DNA of 6,148 nucleotides, taken from contig DCSN01000136.1 of NCBI GenBank assembly GCA_002325645.1, positions 1 to 6,148 of the forward strand, given 5' to 3'. The notes beneath the pieces are model-generated. The model was not told where the DNA came from. It searched no databases and saw only the letters and a program-made list of their open reading frames with translations. Numbering within the stretch: position 1 is the first letter of the stretch; each line of letters opens with the position of its first letter. This document shows, one piece after another, positions 1 through 6,022 of the stretch. The translations under genes and the position numbers were made by a program. This DNA is from Pseudanabaena sp. UBA1465 (GTDB taxonomy: Bacteria; Cyanobacteriota; Cyanobacteriia; Pseudanabaenales; Pseudanabaenaceae).

Positions 1-37
1 TATTTCTGGGTTTCAAGTAAGCGCAAAGCGCTGTAAG
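1..37 (-). repeat. Interspersed repeat copy A, cut by the window edge
   Basis: Read on the minus strand this stretch matches 3785-3821 (there on the plus strand) at 34 of 37 positions; the two copies are in opposite orientation. Only three bases differ, two in the GCG/ACA triplet and one in the AAA run. The copy overlaps the 3' end of the CHAD gene and holds its stop codon (13-15). At the other locus the similarity partner continues into a TTTTGCGTAAG-type module; here that part would lie outside the window. Confidence 0.85.
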
Positions 38-999
38 GGTGTAGTAATTAGCGATCGCAAGGATTGGCGAAATTCAAAAGATAGATAACGTTCTTGAAGA
101 GGCTGCCAACTTTGCCAAAAGGCATGAGTATCTTCCTGTATCGCTTTCTCTATGCTGGGGAAAACTTTGGCGAAATCTGATTTCAATGTGGTTTCGAGAA
201 AATGACACAGAACTACATGATCTTGAAGTTTTCCCAAAATCTCTTGGATGTGCTTAAATTCTTCAACTCGTTCCAGATAAGAAGTGCCATAAAAAGCAGC
301 AAAAAACTCTGATTGATAACGAACGCCTTTGATTTGCTTGCGTAAATCATGCAAGTCGGCACTAAATCGCCTGAACTGTTGATTTAAGTCTTCAGAATGC
401 TCAATAGGAATCAAAGAAACTGTACCTGATTGAATCGTTGTACCAACAAGCCAGCCCGAATGGAGAAAAAGCTGGCAAATCAAAGGCAGCAGCATATCTG
501 GCAAAATATCTAAAACTGATAAATTTCCCATCGTTGTATAGGTCGGCTGGGCTAACCAATCTTGGATTGCTTGCTTAAGGTTTTGGTAGCGATCGCTTTT
601 TAAGGTTTTTTGTAGTTTCAGAAAGCTCTGACTACGTTGCTGTTGCAAATGCTTGATGACTTGCTCAAACTGAGGTTGTTCTGTCTTCTGCAATAAAGGC
701 TGATAGCGTTTGATTAACTCTTGTTGTAAAACATCCAGATCCCTTGTTTCTCCTAAACTTCTCGCGATTTTGCCGATAGATGAATCATTTACTGCTTTTG
801 GTAAGGCGATCGCCTGATGAAACACTTGCAGCCCAGTTCTGAAGCGTCTCATGCCAACACGCATTTGATGTAAAGGCTCAGGATCTTTGTCTTGCCACAC
901 AGATTTTTCTTGATCAACAAACCTTTGAAAACTTTGCTGAATCATTTGATAAGCATAATCACTAATTAATAGCGATCGATTAACCTGAGTTTCATTCAT
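13..999 (-). CDS. CHAD domain protein (putative polyphosphate-binding)
   Basis: 328-residue, all-helical, soluble protein with no signal peptide or membrane segment. The first CHAD half has the hallmark LHQMRVGMRRFRTGL at about residues 43-57 (H44, R47, R51, R52, R54), followed by LGETRDLDVL at 82-91. The second half repeats the pattern with LHDLRKQIKGVRYQSEFF at about 216-233 (H217, R220, K221, K224, R227), then LGKLQDHVV at 255-263. The paired His/Arg/Lys-rich helices are the known CHAD signature, and family members bind inorganic polyphosphate. A role at polyphosphate granules is therefore inferred; no CYTH or triphosphatase domain is fused to it. The ATG at 999 gives a full-length domain, but no clear Shine-Dalgarno is visible in the AT-rich leader. 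The last ten or so residues (TPLQRFALT region) and the TGA stop are encoded by an interspersed repeat also found at 3785-3821, so this tail is probably acquired rather than part of the fold. It is separated from the upstream FHA gene by a terminator and is probably transcribed alone. Confidence 0.9.
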   Translation of the reverse strand: MNETQVNRSLLISDYAYQMIQQSFQRFVDQEKSVWQDKDPEPLHQMRVGMRRFRTGLQVFHQAIALPKAVNDSSIGKIARSLGETRDLDVLQQELIKRYQPLLQKTEQPQFEQVIKHLQQQRSQSFLKLQKTLKSDRYQNLKQAIQDWLAQPTYTTMGNLSVLDILPDMLLPLICQLFLHSGWLVGTTIQSGTVSLIPIEHSEDLNQQFRRFSADLHDLRKQIKGVRYQSEFFAAFYGTSYLERVEEFKHIQEILGKLQDHVVLCHFLETTLKSDFAKVFPSIEKAIQEDTHAFWQSWQPLQERYLSFEFRQSLRSLITTPLQRFALT

Positions 1000-1054
1000 A
1001 TCATTTTAAAACTTCAAAAATTTAAAATAAAATTCAAAATTAATATAGCAATCC

Positions 1055-1107
1055 TAAGTGGTTTGTGAGAGTGTGCCACGAAGTGGCACACTCTCACAAA
1101 CCACTTA
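1055..1107. repeat. Perfect inverted repeat, 25-bp arms, 3-nt loop (miniature element)
   Basis: The arms at 1055-1079 and 1083-1107 are exact reverse complements around the loop GAA. It lies between the terminator of the FHA gene and the start of the CHAD gene. It has no adjacent T-tract, so it does not look like a terminator itself. The left arm with its CCTAA edge (1053-1077) aligns without gaps to 6095-6119, which points to a shared family. The preceding TATAGCAATCCTAA is loosely mirrored after the right arm (ATTGATATAT at 1116-1125), suggesting decayed outer ends. Confidence 0.85.
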
Positions 1108-1124
1108 ATCTCATATTGATATAT

Positions 1125-1159
1125 AAAAAAAGAGGGACGCAAAGCGCCCCTCTTTTTTT
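1125..1159 (-). terminator. Intrinsic terminator after the FHA gene
   Basis: Hairpin with GAGGG/CCCTC and CGC/GCG stem blocks, one A-C mismatch and an AAA loop (1141-1143), flanked by A-run and T-run arms (1125-1130 and 1154-1159). Read on the minus strand it starts within the TAA of the FHA gene (1158-1160) and ends in a U-tract. The symmetry means it could also stop plus-strand transcription. It closes the regulator-VWA-FHA run. Confidence 0.85.
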
Positions 1160-1979
1160 ATCCATTCAATTGAAATATAAAACTTACCTTATCTCCTTTA
1201 CCTAGGGAAATGCGATCGCCTGCTCTGAGCTTATGACGATTGCCCACAGGCAAAGGTAAATTATTGATATAAGTACCATTAGAGCTACCCGTATCTTCAA
1301 AATAAAAATCGCCGCCCTCAATGCGAATATCGGCATGGATGCGCGAAACAATATCGGAATCAGGGAAACCAGATACATCAATATCGGGGGGGATTACCGT
1401 ATTTGTCTTACCGATATGCACAACGGGCAAATGCGGTGGAATTTCAATGGTGAGATTGGTCTGGACATGGATTAGCGAAGCTATAAATTGTTGGAGCTGC
1501 GTTTTGACATTAGGCGGAACATTCGGGGAGACGGCAGGTGGGGGACTTGGTTCCGCAACAAATACTTCTTCATTGATATTCGGAAGAGTTTGTCCACCTC
1601 CGCTTACATTAGCAGCCAAGTTTGCCATAGCATTTCCTTCGGGACTCTCATCAGGTAAAGAATTAGACATAGCGATGGGGATGGGTAATATAGGGGAAAT
1701 AGGAGAAGATTCAGTTGATGGATCTAGAGAGGGACTCATTACACCACTTTCTAGATTAAGCTCTTGATCAGGGTTAGAGTCAGGGTTAGAGTCGGGGTTA
1801 GAGACTGTCGGCGCACTCAAATTAAACCCACAATGACCACAAAACTTAGCATCTGATAACACCATTGAATGACAATTAGGACATTGCACATTTTTGATGA
1901 TCGGCAATGGTGTAAAGCAGGCTTCACAGTTTACGGCTCCGTCAGGATTAGAATGAGCGCAACTAGGACAGGTAATCAT
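1158..1979 (-). CDS. Double zinc-ribbon and FHA domain protein
   Basis: 273-residue soluble protein. The N-terminus carries two CxxC...CxxC zinc ribbons: C4/C7 with C18/C21, and C33/C36 with C47/C50. A low-complexity linker rich in Ser, Pro and Asn follows (about 56-160), including three SNPD repeats at 60-71. The C-terminal FHA domain spans about 184-271, with IGKTN at 189-193, SRIH at 212-215 and SSNGTYIN at 232-239; R213, S232 and N234 fit the residues that contact phosphothreonine. FHA domains are phosphothreonine readers, so the protein probably recruits a Ser/Thr-phosphorylated partner; the ribbons may serve binding or stability. It sits 109 bp downstream of the VWA gene on the same strand and ends in a terminator, which suggests co-transcription. 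The start at ATG 1979 fits the first ribbon, though no strong ribosome binding site is visible. The partner kinase is not in the window. Confidence 0.9.
   Translation of the reverse strand: MITCPSCAHSNPDGAVNCEACFTPLPIIKNVQCPNCHSMVLSDAKFCGHCGFNLSAPTVSNPDSNPDSNPDQELNLESGVMSPSLDPSTESSPISPILPIPIAMSNSLPDESPEGNAMANLAANVSGGGQTLPNINEEVFVAEPSPPPAVSPNVPPNVKTQLQQFIASLIHVQTNLTIEIPPHLPVVHIGKTNTVIPPDIDVSGFPDSDIVSRIHADIRIEGGDFYFEDTGSSNGTYINNLPLPVGNRHKLRAGDRISLGKGDKVSFIFQLNG
1767..1802 (-). repeat. In-frame 12-bp tandem repeat in the FHA gene (SNPD x3)
   Basis: Three near-identical 12-bp units (TCTAACCCNGAN on the minus strand) encode SNPDSNPDSNPD in the linker after the second zinc ribbon. Because 12 is a multiple of three, copy-number change would lengthen or shorten the linker without a frameshift. 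The unit shares the core CTAACC and the period with the array at 2058-2093. Confidence 0.8.
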
Positions 1980-2057
1980 ACGAGTGATTAATTAGGATTA
2001 ATAGTGATTTGGACGGTTAGGATAGTGGTTACATTGCGTCAAATTACTCAACGCTAA

Positions 2058-2093
2058 TGTTTGGTTAGGTGTTTGGTTAGGTGTTTGGTTAGG
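2058..2093. repeat. Perfect 12-bp tandem repeat (x3) spanning the VWA stop codon
   Basis: Three identical copies of TGTTTGGTTAGG lie at 2058-2069, 2070-2081 and 2082-2093. On the minus strand each copy contains TAA, and all three (2089-2091, 2077-2079, 2065-2067) are in the VWA frame, so the gene's stop is the first of three in-frame stops 12 nt apart. The remaining spacer to the FHA start (1980-2057) shows no gene or clear promoter. Confidence 0.85.
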
Positions 2094-3363
2094 GATTGGG
2101 TGGGGTTTGCAAGACGGTTTTAGAAGCGATGCGGGTTTTCTTGCGATCTGCTTCACTGAGAAATGTCCCTTCCTGTAAACGGGTAGCATTATTCTGCAAG
2201 ATCGTGGATGCATTACGATCGCCCATTTGCAAAGCTGTATTGGCGGCGGACTGCAACATTGTTGCTGCACCGTTGCGATCGCCCTGTTGCAATTTTTGTT
2301 CCGCCAGTTGGGTTTGCCGATATTTCGCCAGTGCTAATAAATGGTTCTGTACCTGTGGATCGACCTGCGGCGCAAAGTCTGAGACTAAATCAGCCGATAT
2401 CTCCACGGATGCTGACAGGGCATTGATTTGCGCCTGCGAGGGAATGTCATAGCGGACTTGGGCTGACAGAATCGGGATTTCTGAGGTATTAGGATCACTG
2501 GCGATAAAACTAGCAGGACTGATATAGAGGTTAACTAGCACCACTCTTTCTACATCGGTCATCAGATCGCCGAGGCGGACAATAATGGCATTTCCTTCCG
2601 TTTGGTAGGGTAATTCAATAGTATCAGGAGCAACTTGGGCGATCGGTTTTAATTCCGCCAGTCGCACATGGGGCGCAAGCTGCAAAATCAAATGGGCATT
2701 GGTCAGCCCGATCGCTTGGACTCGTCGTAATAACTTTTGAAATTCTGCTCCCGCCGCCTCAGGCGATGGAATATATGCCATTGCCCCACCGCCAGCATCG
2801 GCAATGCGTTCTAATACATCCTGATTCCAGCTATCGCCAAAACCAAGACTATGCAAGGTCATGTTGTATTCGGTGGCTAAGCGAGAAAACTGGAAGCATC
2901 GTTCATTATCACCATGCTCGTTTTCACCATCGGTTAATACAAAAATTTGACTGATCGTGCCATCTTTGCCTTTACTGGTTTCCTGTAAGCCCAGCTTAAT
3001 ACCATCATCGATGCAAGTGCCACCCGACGCTTTGAGGGATTGGATTTTTTCTTTGATCGATGCAATGCGATCGACTGGCTGATTCTCAACGACGACACTG
3101 GCTTTGTGGTCAAACCCAACAACACTAATCCGATCCTGTGGATACATTTGATCAACGAGATCACGCGCCGCCCGTTTTACGGTGTCCAGTGGCCGCCCTC
3201 CCATGGAGCCACTATGATCTAAAACAAGGCACAAATTCAGGGGTGCATTATTGCCATCGGCGGCAGCACTAGCCGATACAGCGATCGCTAATTGGCGCTG
3301 ACTGCTGACTTGATTACTATCGAGATAGCGATCGCTTAATTTACAGGTCAGATTTACGCTCAT
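2089..3363 (-). CDS. VWA domain protein with complete MIDAS
   Basis: 424-residue protein with no evident signal peptide or membrane segment, so probably cytosolic. The VWA domain spans about 42-215. Its metal-ion-dependent adhesion site is complete: DHSGS (D49, S51, S53), T116 in GGTCID and D145 in LTDGE. A beta-rich segment follows (about 220-325). The C-terminal region (about 335-400) is helical, with two related units, LQQGDRNGAATMLQSAAN and LQMGDRNASTILQNNAT. VWA domains with this motif bind partner proteins through a divalent metal, so a scaffold or ligand-binding role is likely; no enzymatic activity is implied. The ATG lies immediately after the TAA of the response regulator with no base between, and a weak AGAAG or AGGA within the regulator's 3' end could serve as ribosome binding site, which argues for translational coupling. 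The FHA gene follows downstream. No AAA/MoxR ATPase is nearby, so the specific system cannot be named. Confidence 0.92.
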   Translation of the reverse strand: MSVNLTCKLSDRYLDSNQVSSQRQLAIAVSASAAADGNNAPLNLCLVLDHSGSMGGRPLDTVKRAARDLVDQMYPQDRISVVGFDHKASVVVENQPVDRIASIKEKIQSLKASGGTCIDDGIKLGLQETSKGKDGTISQIFVLTDGENEHGDNERCFQFSRLATEYNMTLHSLGFGDSWNQDVLERIADAGGGAMAYIPSPEAAGAEFQKLLRRVQAIGLTNAHLILQLAPHVRLAELKPIAQVAPDTIELPYQTEGNAIIVRLGDLMTDVERVVLVNLYISPASFIASDPNTSEIPILSAQVRYDIPSQAQINALSASVEISADLVSDFAPQVDPQVQNHLLALAKYRQTQLAEQKLQQGDRNGAATMLQSAANTALQMGDRNASTILQNNATRLQEGTFLSEADRKKTRIASKTVLQTPPNP

Positions 3364-3747
3364 TTATACTTCTATTCCTAATATTTCACAGGATTTTTCT
3401 AAAATTTCATCAGGATCAAAGGGCTTCGTCATATAGACATCTGCACCAACATCCTTACCGCGATCGCGATCGAACTCTTGCCCCTTAGCAGTCAACATAA
3501 TGATGTAGACATCTTTTAAGCTGGCATCGCCTTTGACGGTTTGACAAACCTCATAGCCATTCATCTTGGGCATCATCACATCTAAGAAAACTAAATTCGG
3601 CTTTTCTCGCTGAATCGTCTCTAGGGCTTCTAAGCCATTAGTTGCGGTTAATATCTCTACATCATAATCTTCTAACTCCTCTAGGGTTTGTTCTAACAGC
3701 AAACGGATATGAGGTTCATCATCGACGATTAATAGCTTTTTGGACAT
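3364..3747 (-). CDS. Single-domain response regulator (CheY-like receiver)
   Basis: 127-residue stand-alone receiver domain without an output domain. The acidic pocket is D9, D10 and E11 (VDDEPH), the phospho-acceptor is D56 in FLDVMMPKMNGYEV, and the conserved switch residues T86 (MLTAKGQ) and K108 (MTKPFDP) are present. All residues required for phosphorylation and switching are in place. Such proteins act through protein contacts, so the adjacent VWA protein, whose start codon abuts this stop codon, is the obvious candidate partner; that is inference. No histidine kinase lies in the window. The run DRDRG at 93-97 is encoded across a HIP1 site. The 145 bp upstream hold two repeats, one of which (3785-3839) sits about 40-90 bp before the start and could contribute to the promoter; I see no convincing -35/-10 pair. 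Confidence 0.95.
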   Translation of the reverse strand: MSKKLLIVDDEPHIRLLLEQTLEELEDYDVEILTATNGLEALETIQREKPNLVFLDVMMPKMNGYEVCQTVKGDASLKDVYIIMLTAKGQEFDRDRGKDVGADVYMTKPFDPDEILEKSCEILGIEV

Positions 3748-3784
3748 TGTAAAAACTGTGAGGCTTCTGCAAACTAATGTATCA

Positions 3785-3839
3785 CTTACAGCGCTTTACA
3801 CTTACTTAAAACCCAGAAATATTTAGGGCTTACGCAAAA
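3785..3839. repeat. Interspersed repeat copy B with a TTGCGTAAG module
   Basis: Positions 3785-3821 match 1-37 of the window in inverted orientation (34/37). The adjoining 3821-3839 is the reverse complement, at 18 of 19 bases, of TTTTGCGTAAGTCCTAAAT at 6083-6101. The copy therefore joins two modules that occur elsewhere in the window. It lies in the gap upstream of the response regulator and may be transcribed as its leader or as a read-through from the cyclase gene. Confidence 0.85.
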
Positions 3840-3845
3840 CAACCA

Positions 3846-3879
3846 AACGTAGGGGCAATTCATGAATTGCCCCTACGTT
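3846..3879. repeat. Perfect 34-bp palindrome in the cyclase-regulator gap
   Basis: The sequence is exactly self-complementary, centred on CATG at 3861-3864, with arms containing GTAGGGGCAATT. It begins 13 bp after the cyclase stop codon in the direction of transcription. There is no U-tract on the minus strand, so a simple intrinsic terminator is unlikely. Similar palindromes with GGGGCAATTCATGAATTGCC cores are, from memory, common dispersed repeats in cyanobacteria. As RNA it would form a hairpin with a tight loop. Confidence 0.85.
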
Positions 3880-3892
3880 AGAATACTGTAGT

Positions 3893-5371
3893 TTATTCAT
3901 AGATAACTTCAAAGATTTCCACCAAGTTCTTTTTCCCTTTTACAGGTAAAGTTCCAAATTCTTTAAATTGAAAATGCTCCTGTGTCGCTTCATATACAGT
4001 GCGCGTTACTAAAATTTGTCCCCCCTGCGCCAGCCCTTGCAACCGCGCCGCAATATTCATCTCATCACCGATCGCGGTGTAGTCCATATGTTGCGGCGAG
4101 CCAATATTACCCACAATCACATCTCCCGAACTAATGCCAATTCCTGTAATAAAATTGTCGCGAATCCAAGCGATCGGTAATTTTTTGATCCGCTTTTGCA
4201 TATTGATTGCCGAGGCGATCGCCCAATACTCCCGATCCGCGATCGCTGAAGGTGCGCCAAACATCGCCACAATCATATCGCCTACAAACTTATTCACCGT
4301 TCCCTGATGATTAAAAATGACATCCACCATTTGGGTAAAATACTCATTAAGATAAGCCACCAGACTTTCCGCTTCTAGTTCTTCGCACTTAGTCGTAAAA
4401 TTGCGAATATCAGAAAACAACATCGCAATTCTCCGCTTACTCGTAGTTAGTGATACCTCTTCAGCATCATCAATAACAGCCTTAGCCACCTGTGGCGACA
4501 AATAGCGTTCTAAATTATTTTTGATTCTCTCTTCCTTTAGTTTATTCTCATGGAGCAGGGCATTCTCGATCGCGCCCGATGCTTGATTTACTAATGCGGT
4601 GAAAAGCTTTAGATCCTGAGAGGTATAGTTAACGGGTGCGGAGTTACTAATATTAGCAACTCCGATAATGCGATCCTTAGTGAAAATTGGTGCAGAAATG
4701 ATCGCATAGGATTCGTTCTCATTGATGATATAGCGAGGATCTTGCGTCGCATCATTAACTAACTCTGGCTTCCCAGTGGTAAATACATAACCTGCGATTC
4801 CTTCTTTTACGGGAATTTTGACATCTTTGATCTTCGCGGCTGTTCCTTGAGCAGAGACTATTTCGAGACAATCATGTTGATGATTGTGCAACATTACCGA
4901 GGCACTAGTAGATTTAATCAGCCGACTAGATTCCTCAATTACGAGATTACCGATCGCCTTTACATCTAGACAAGTAGACATTTTACTAGTGATCTTATAG
5001 AGCAGACTAATCTCTCGATATTTATCCAATGCATCGATCGCCAGAGTCTTACGCTCAAATTCTCGCGCCACTAAATAGTTTAAAAAATTAGCAACCTGCT
5101 CAACCTGTTCATTCCCTATTACCCAACCTAGTACTTCTTCATCTAACACAATCGCAACTTTCTTTGCATATTCTAGAGGTCTAATATCATTAGAATCACT
5201 AGTAAGTAAATCTACTTGCTCAGATCCTGTGTCCATCCCAAGATCAGCCACTAAGACTTTCCCTTTCTGATCTTGAATCACGATAGGAGATTTAAGTGTT
5301 GCAATTAATCCTCTCAATAAGGATAATACTTCCCCTTTCAGAAGTATCTTGTTGAGATTAACGGATGACAT
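3893..5371 (-). CDS. GAF domain class III adenylate/guanylate cyclase
   Basis: 492-residue soluble protein. Residues 1-110 form an alpha/beta region I do not recognise, leading into a signalling helix (about 110-132, with LDKYREISLLYKI). A GAF domain follows (about 133-272), then a helical linker and a class III cyclase catalytic domain (about 308-490). Metal-binding aspartates are D321 (LFSDIRNFT) and D365 (KFVGDMIVAMFG). K361 and T432 (DYTAIGDEMN) fit the Lys/Thr pair used by cyanobacterial adenylate cyclases for ATP. N439 and R443 (NIAARLQ) are the transition-state residues, so one chain supplies every catalytic residue for a homodimer with two active sites. Production of cAMP from ATP is the likely reaction; guanylate cyclase activity is less likely. 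The GAF domain lacks a clean NKFDE motif, so cyclic-nucleotide binding there is doubtful. The start at ATG 5371 has no strong ribosome binding site. It could share a transcript with the response regulator downstream. Confidence 0.93.
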   Translation of the reverse strand: MSSVNLNKILLKGEVLSLLRGLIATLKSPIVIQDQKGKVLVADLGMDTGSEQVDLLTSDSNDIRPLEYAKKVAIVLDEEVLGWVIGNEQVEQVANFLNYLVAREFERKTLAIDALDKYREISLLYKITSKMSTCLDVKAIGNLVIEESSRLIKSTSASVMLHNHQHDCLEIVSAQGTAAKIKDVKIPVKEGIAGYVFTTGKPELVNDATQDPRYIINENESYAIISAPIFTKDRIIGVANISNSAPVNYTSQDLKLFTALVNQASGAIENALLHENKLKEERIKNNLERYLSPQVAKAVIDDAEEVSLTTSKRRIAMLFSDIRNFTTKCEELEAESLVAYLNEYFTQMVDVIFNHQGTVNKFVGDMIVAMFGAPSAIADREYWAIASAINMQKRIKKLPIAWIRDNFITGIGISSGDVIVGNIGSPQHMDYTAIGDEMNIAARLQGLAQGGQILVTRTVYEATQEHFQFKEFGTLPVKGKKNLVEIFEVIYE

Positions 5372-5431
5372 AGGTTAAGAATTGTATAGTTATGCAAAAT
5401 TGGGGATCGCGTGGCGCTACTTACCCTAGAT

Positions 5432-5459
5432 ATCATAATAAGTAGCAAAGTAGAAGCAA
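5432..5459 (-). promoter_or_regulatory. Candidate sigma70-type promoter for the cyclase gene
   Basis: On the minus strand TTGCTT (5454-5459) is followed 16 nt later by TATGAT (5432-5437), about 60 bp upstream of the cyclase ATG. The spacing and both hexamers are close to the consensus. It lies just downstream of the ruvC terminator, where a new promoter would be expected. Identified by eye only. Confidence 0.4.
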
Positions 5460-5473
5460 TCGCCATAATGCTT

Positions 5474-5524
5474 AACCCCATGAATAAAAAACGTGGCTTC
5501 GCCACGTTTTTTATTCATGGGGTT
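5474..5524 (-). terminator. Strong intrinsic terminator after ruvC
   Basis: Perfect 24-bp stem (5474-5497 with 5501-5524) and a TTC loop, with GTGGC/GCCAC at the tip and A/T runs below it. It starts 10 bp after the ruvC stop codon in the direction of transcription. The symmetrical A/T runs mean the U-tract exists on both strands, so it may be bidirectional. The stem is longer than a usual terminator, which may reflect an origin as a palindromic repeat. Confidence 0.8.
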
Positions 5525-5534
5525 TAATTTGTTT

Positions 5535-6002
5535 TTATGCGATCAGCCAACAGGTGAGCGCCGCCGCGATCGCATCCGCCGCATCATCAGGACGAGGAAT
5601 CGCATCAAGACTCAATTCACGCTTTACGGCCTCCTGCACATCACTTTTGTCAGCATTGCCATGCCCCGTTAAAGCCTGCTTAATTTGGGGCGGCGAAAAT
5701 TCAATCGGTTCAATATTATGTTGATTAAGAACTAACACAATTACGCCTCTAGCCTGAGCCACATTTACCAAGTTACCCATGCGATAAAAAAACAACTTTT
5801 CCATTCCCACTATTTGCGGTTGAAACTGTTCGATTAATGTGTGCATATCCTCATAAATGGTCTTGAGGCGATCGCCGATCGGTGTTTGTTTTGGGGTAAC
5901 AATCGTGCCAAATTCTAATAGTTTTGGCACATTTGGCTTTTCCACCTCAATTAAACCAAAACCAACAATTGCTAAACCTGGATCAATTCCTAAAATTTTC
6001 AT
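5535..6002 (-). CDS. ruvC: Holliday-junction resolvase RuvC
   Basis: 155-residue crossover-junction endonuclease that nicks Holliday junctions symmetrically, working with RuvAB in recombinational repair. The chosen ATG at 6002 begins MKILGIDPG, which places the first catalytic aspartate at D7, as in the family. The other catalytic acidic residues fit E68 (GMEKLFF), D140 and D143 (RPDDAADAIAAAL). The length is a little under that of E. coli RuvC (173) but complete. An in-frame ATG at 6065 would add 21 residues (MHRPALHRPAMQ and on), but these are encoded by a short tandem repeat and do not belong to the family, so I reject that start. No strong ribosome binding site is visible. A long hairpin (6023-6077) lies about 20 bp upstream and would fall in the 5' leader if the promoter is further upstream. 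A terminator follows at 5474-5524. No ruvA or ruvB is in the window. Confidence 0.95.
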   Translation of the reverse strand: MKILGIDPGLAIVGFGLIEVEKPNVPKLLEFGTIVTPKQTPIGDRLKTIYEDMHTLIEQFQPQIVGMEKLFFYRMGNLVNVAQARGVIVLVLNQHNIEPIEFSPPQIKQALTGHGNADKSDVQEAVKRELSLDAIPRPDDAADAIAAALTCWLIA

Positions 6003-6022
6003 ACAAGCAATGTTACCAGAAT

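Noticed and set aside
1055..1107. Perfect hairpin as a second terminator for the FHA operon
   Set aside because: There is no T-tract at either edge, and a good terminator already lies at 1125-1159; the match to 6095-6119 suits a dispersed repeat better.
1321..1767. Plus-strand open frame of 148 codons
   Set aside because: It lies wholly opposite the FHA gene, whose domains are clear, and its translation shows no recognisable family.
1998..2270. Minus-strand open frame with PNQT repeats
   Set aside because: It overlaps the VWA 3' end in another frame; the repeats come from the 12-bp tandem array and the rest is low-complexity shadow.
2096..2452. Plus-strand open frames opposite the VWA gene (also 2208-2426, 2766-2954, 3040-3222)
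   Set aside because: These are antisense to an intact VWA coding region, are Cys-rich or low-complexity, and lack initiation signals or homology that I recognise.
1158..3747. Complete VWA-kinase-phosphatase or MoxR conflict/defence system
   Set aside because: No Ser/Thr kinase, PP2C phosphatase, AAA ATPase or effector domain lies in the window, so the claim would go beyond the sequence.
3748..3892. Riboswitch or tRNA in the cyclase-regulator gap
   Set aside because: No known aptamer core, cloverleaf or T-loop sequence is visible; the gap is explained by repeats and a simple palindrome.
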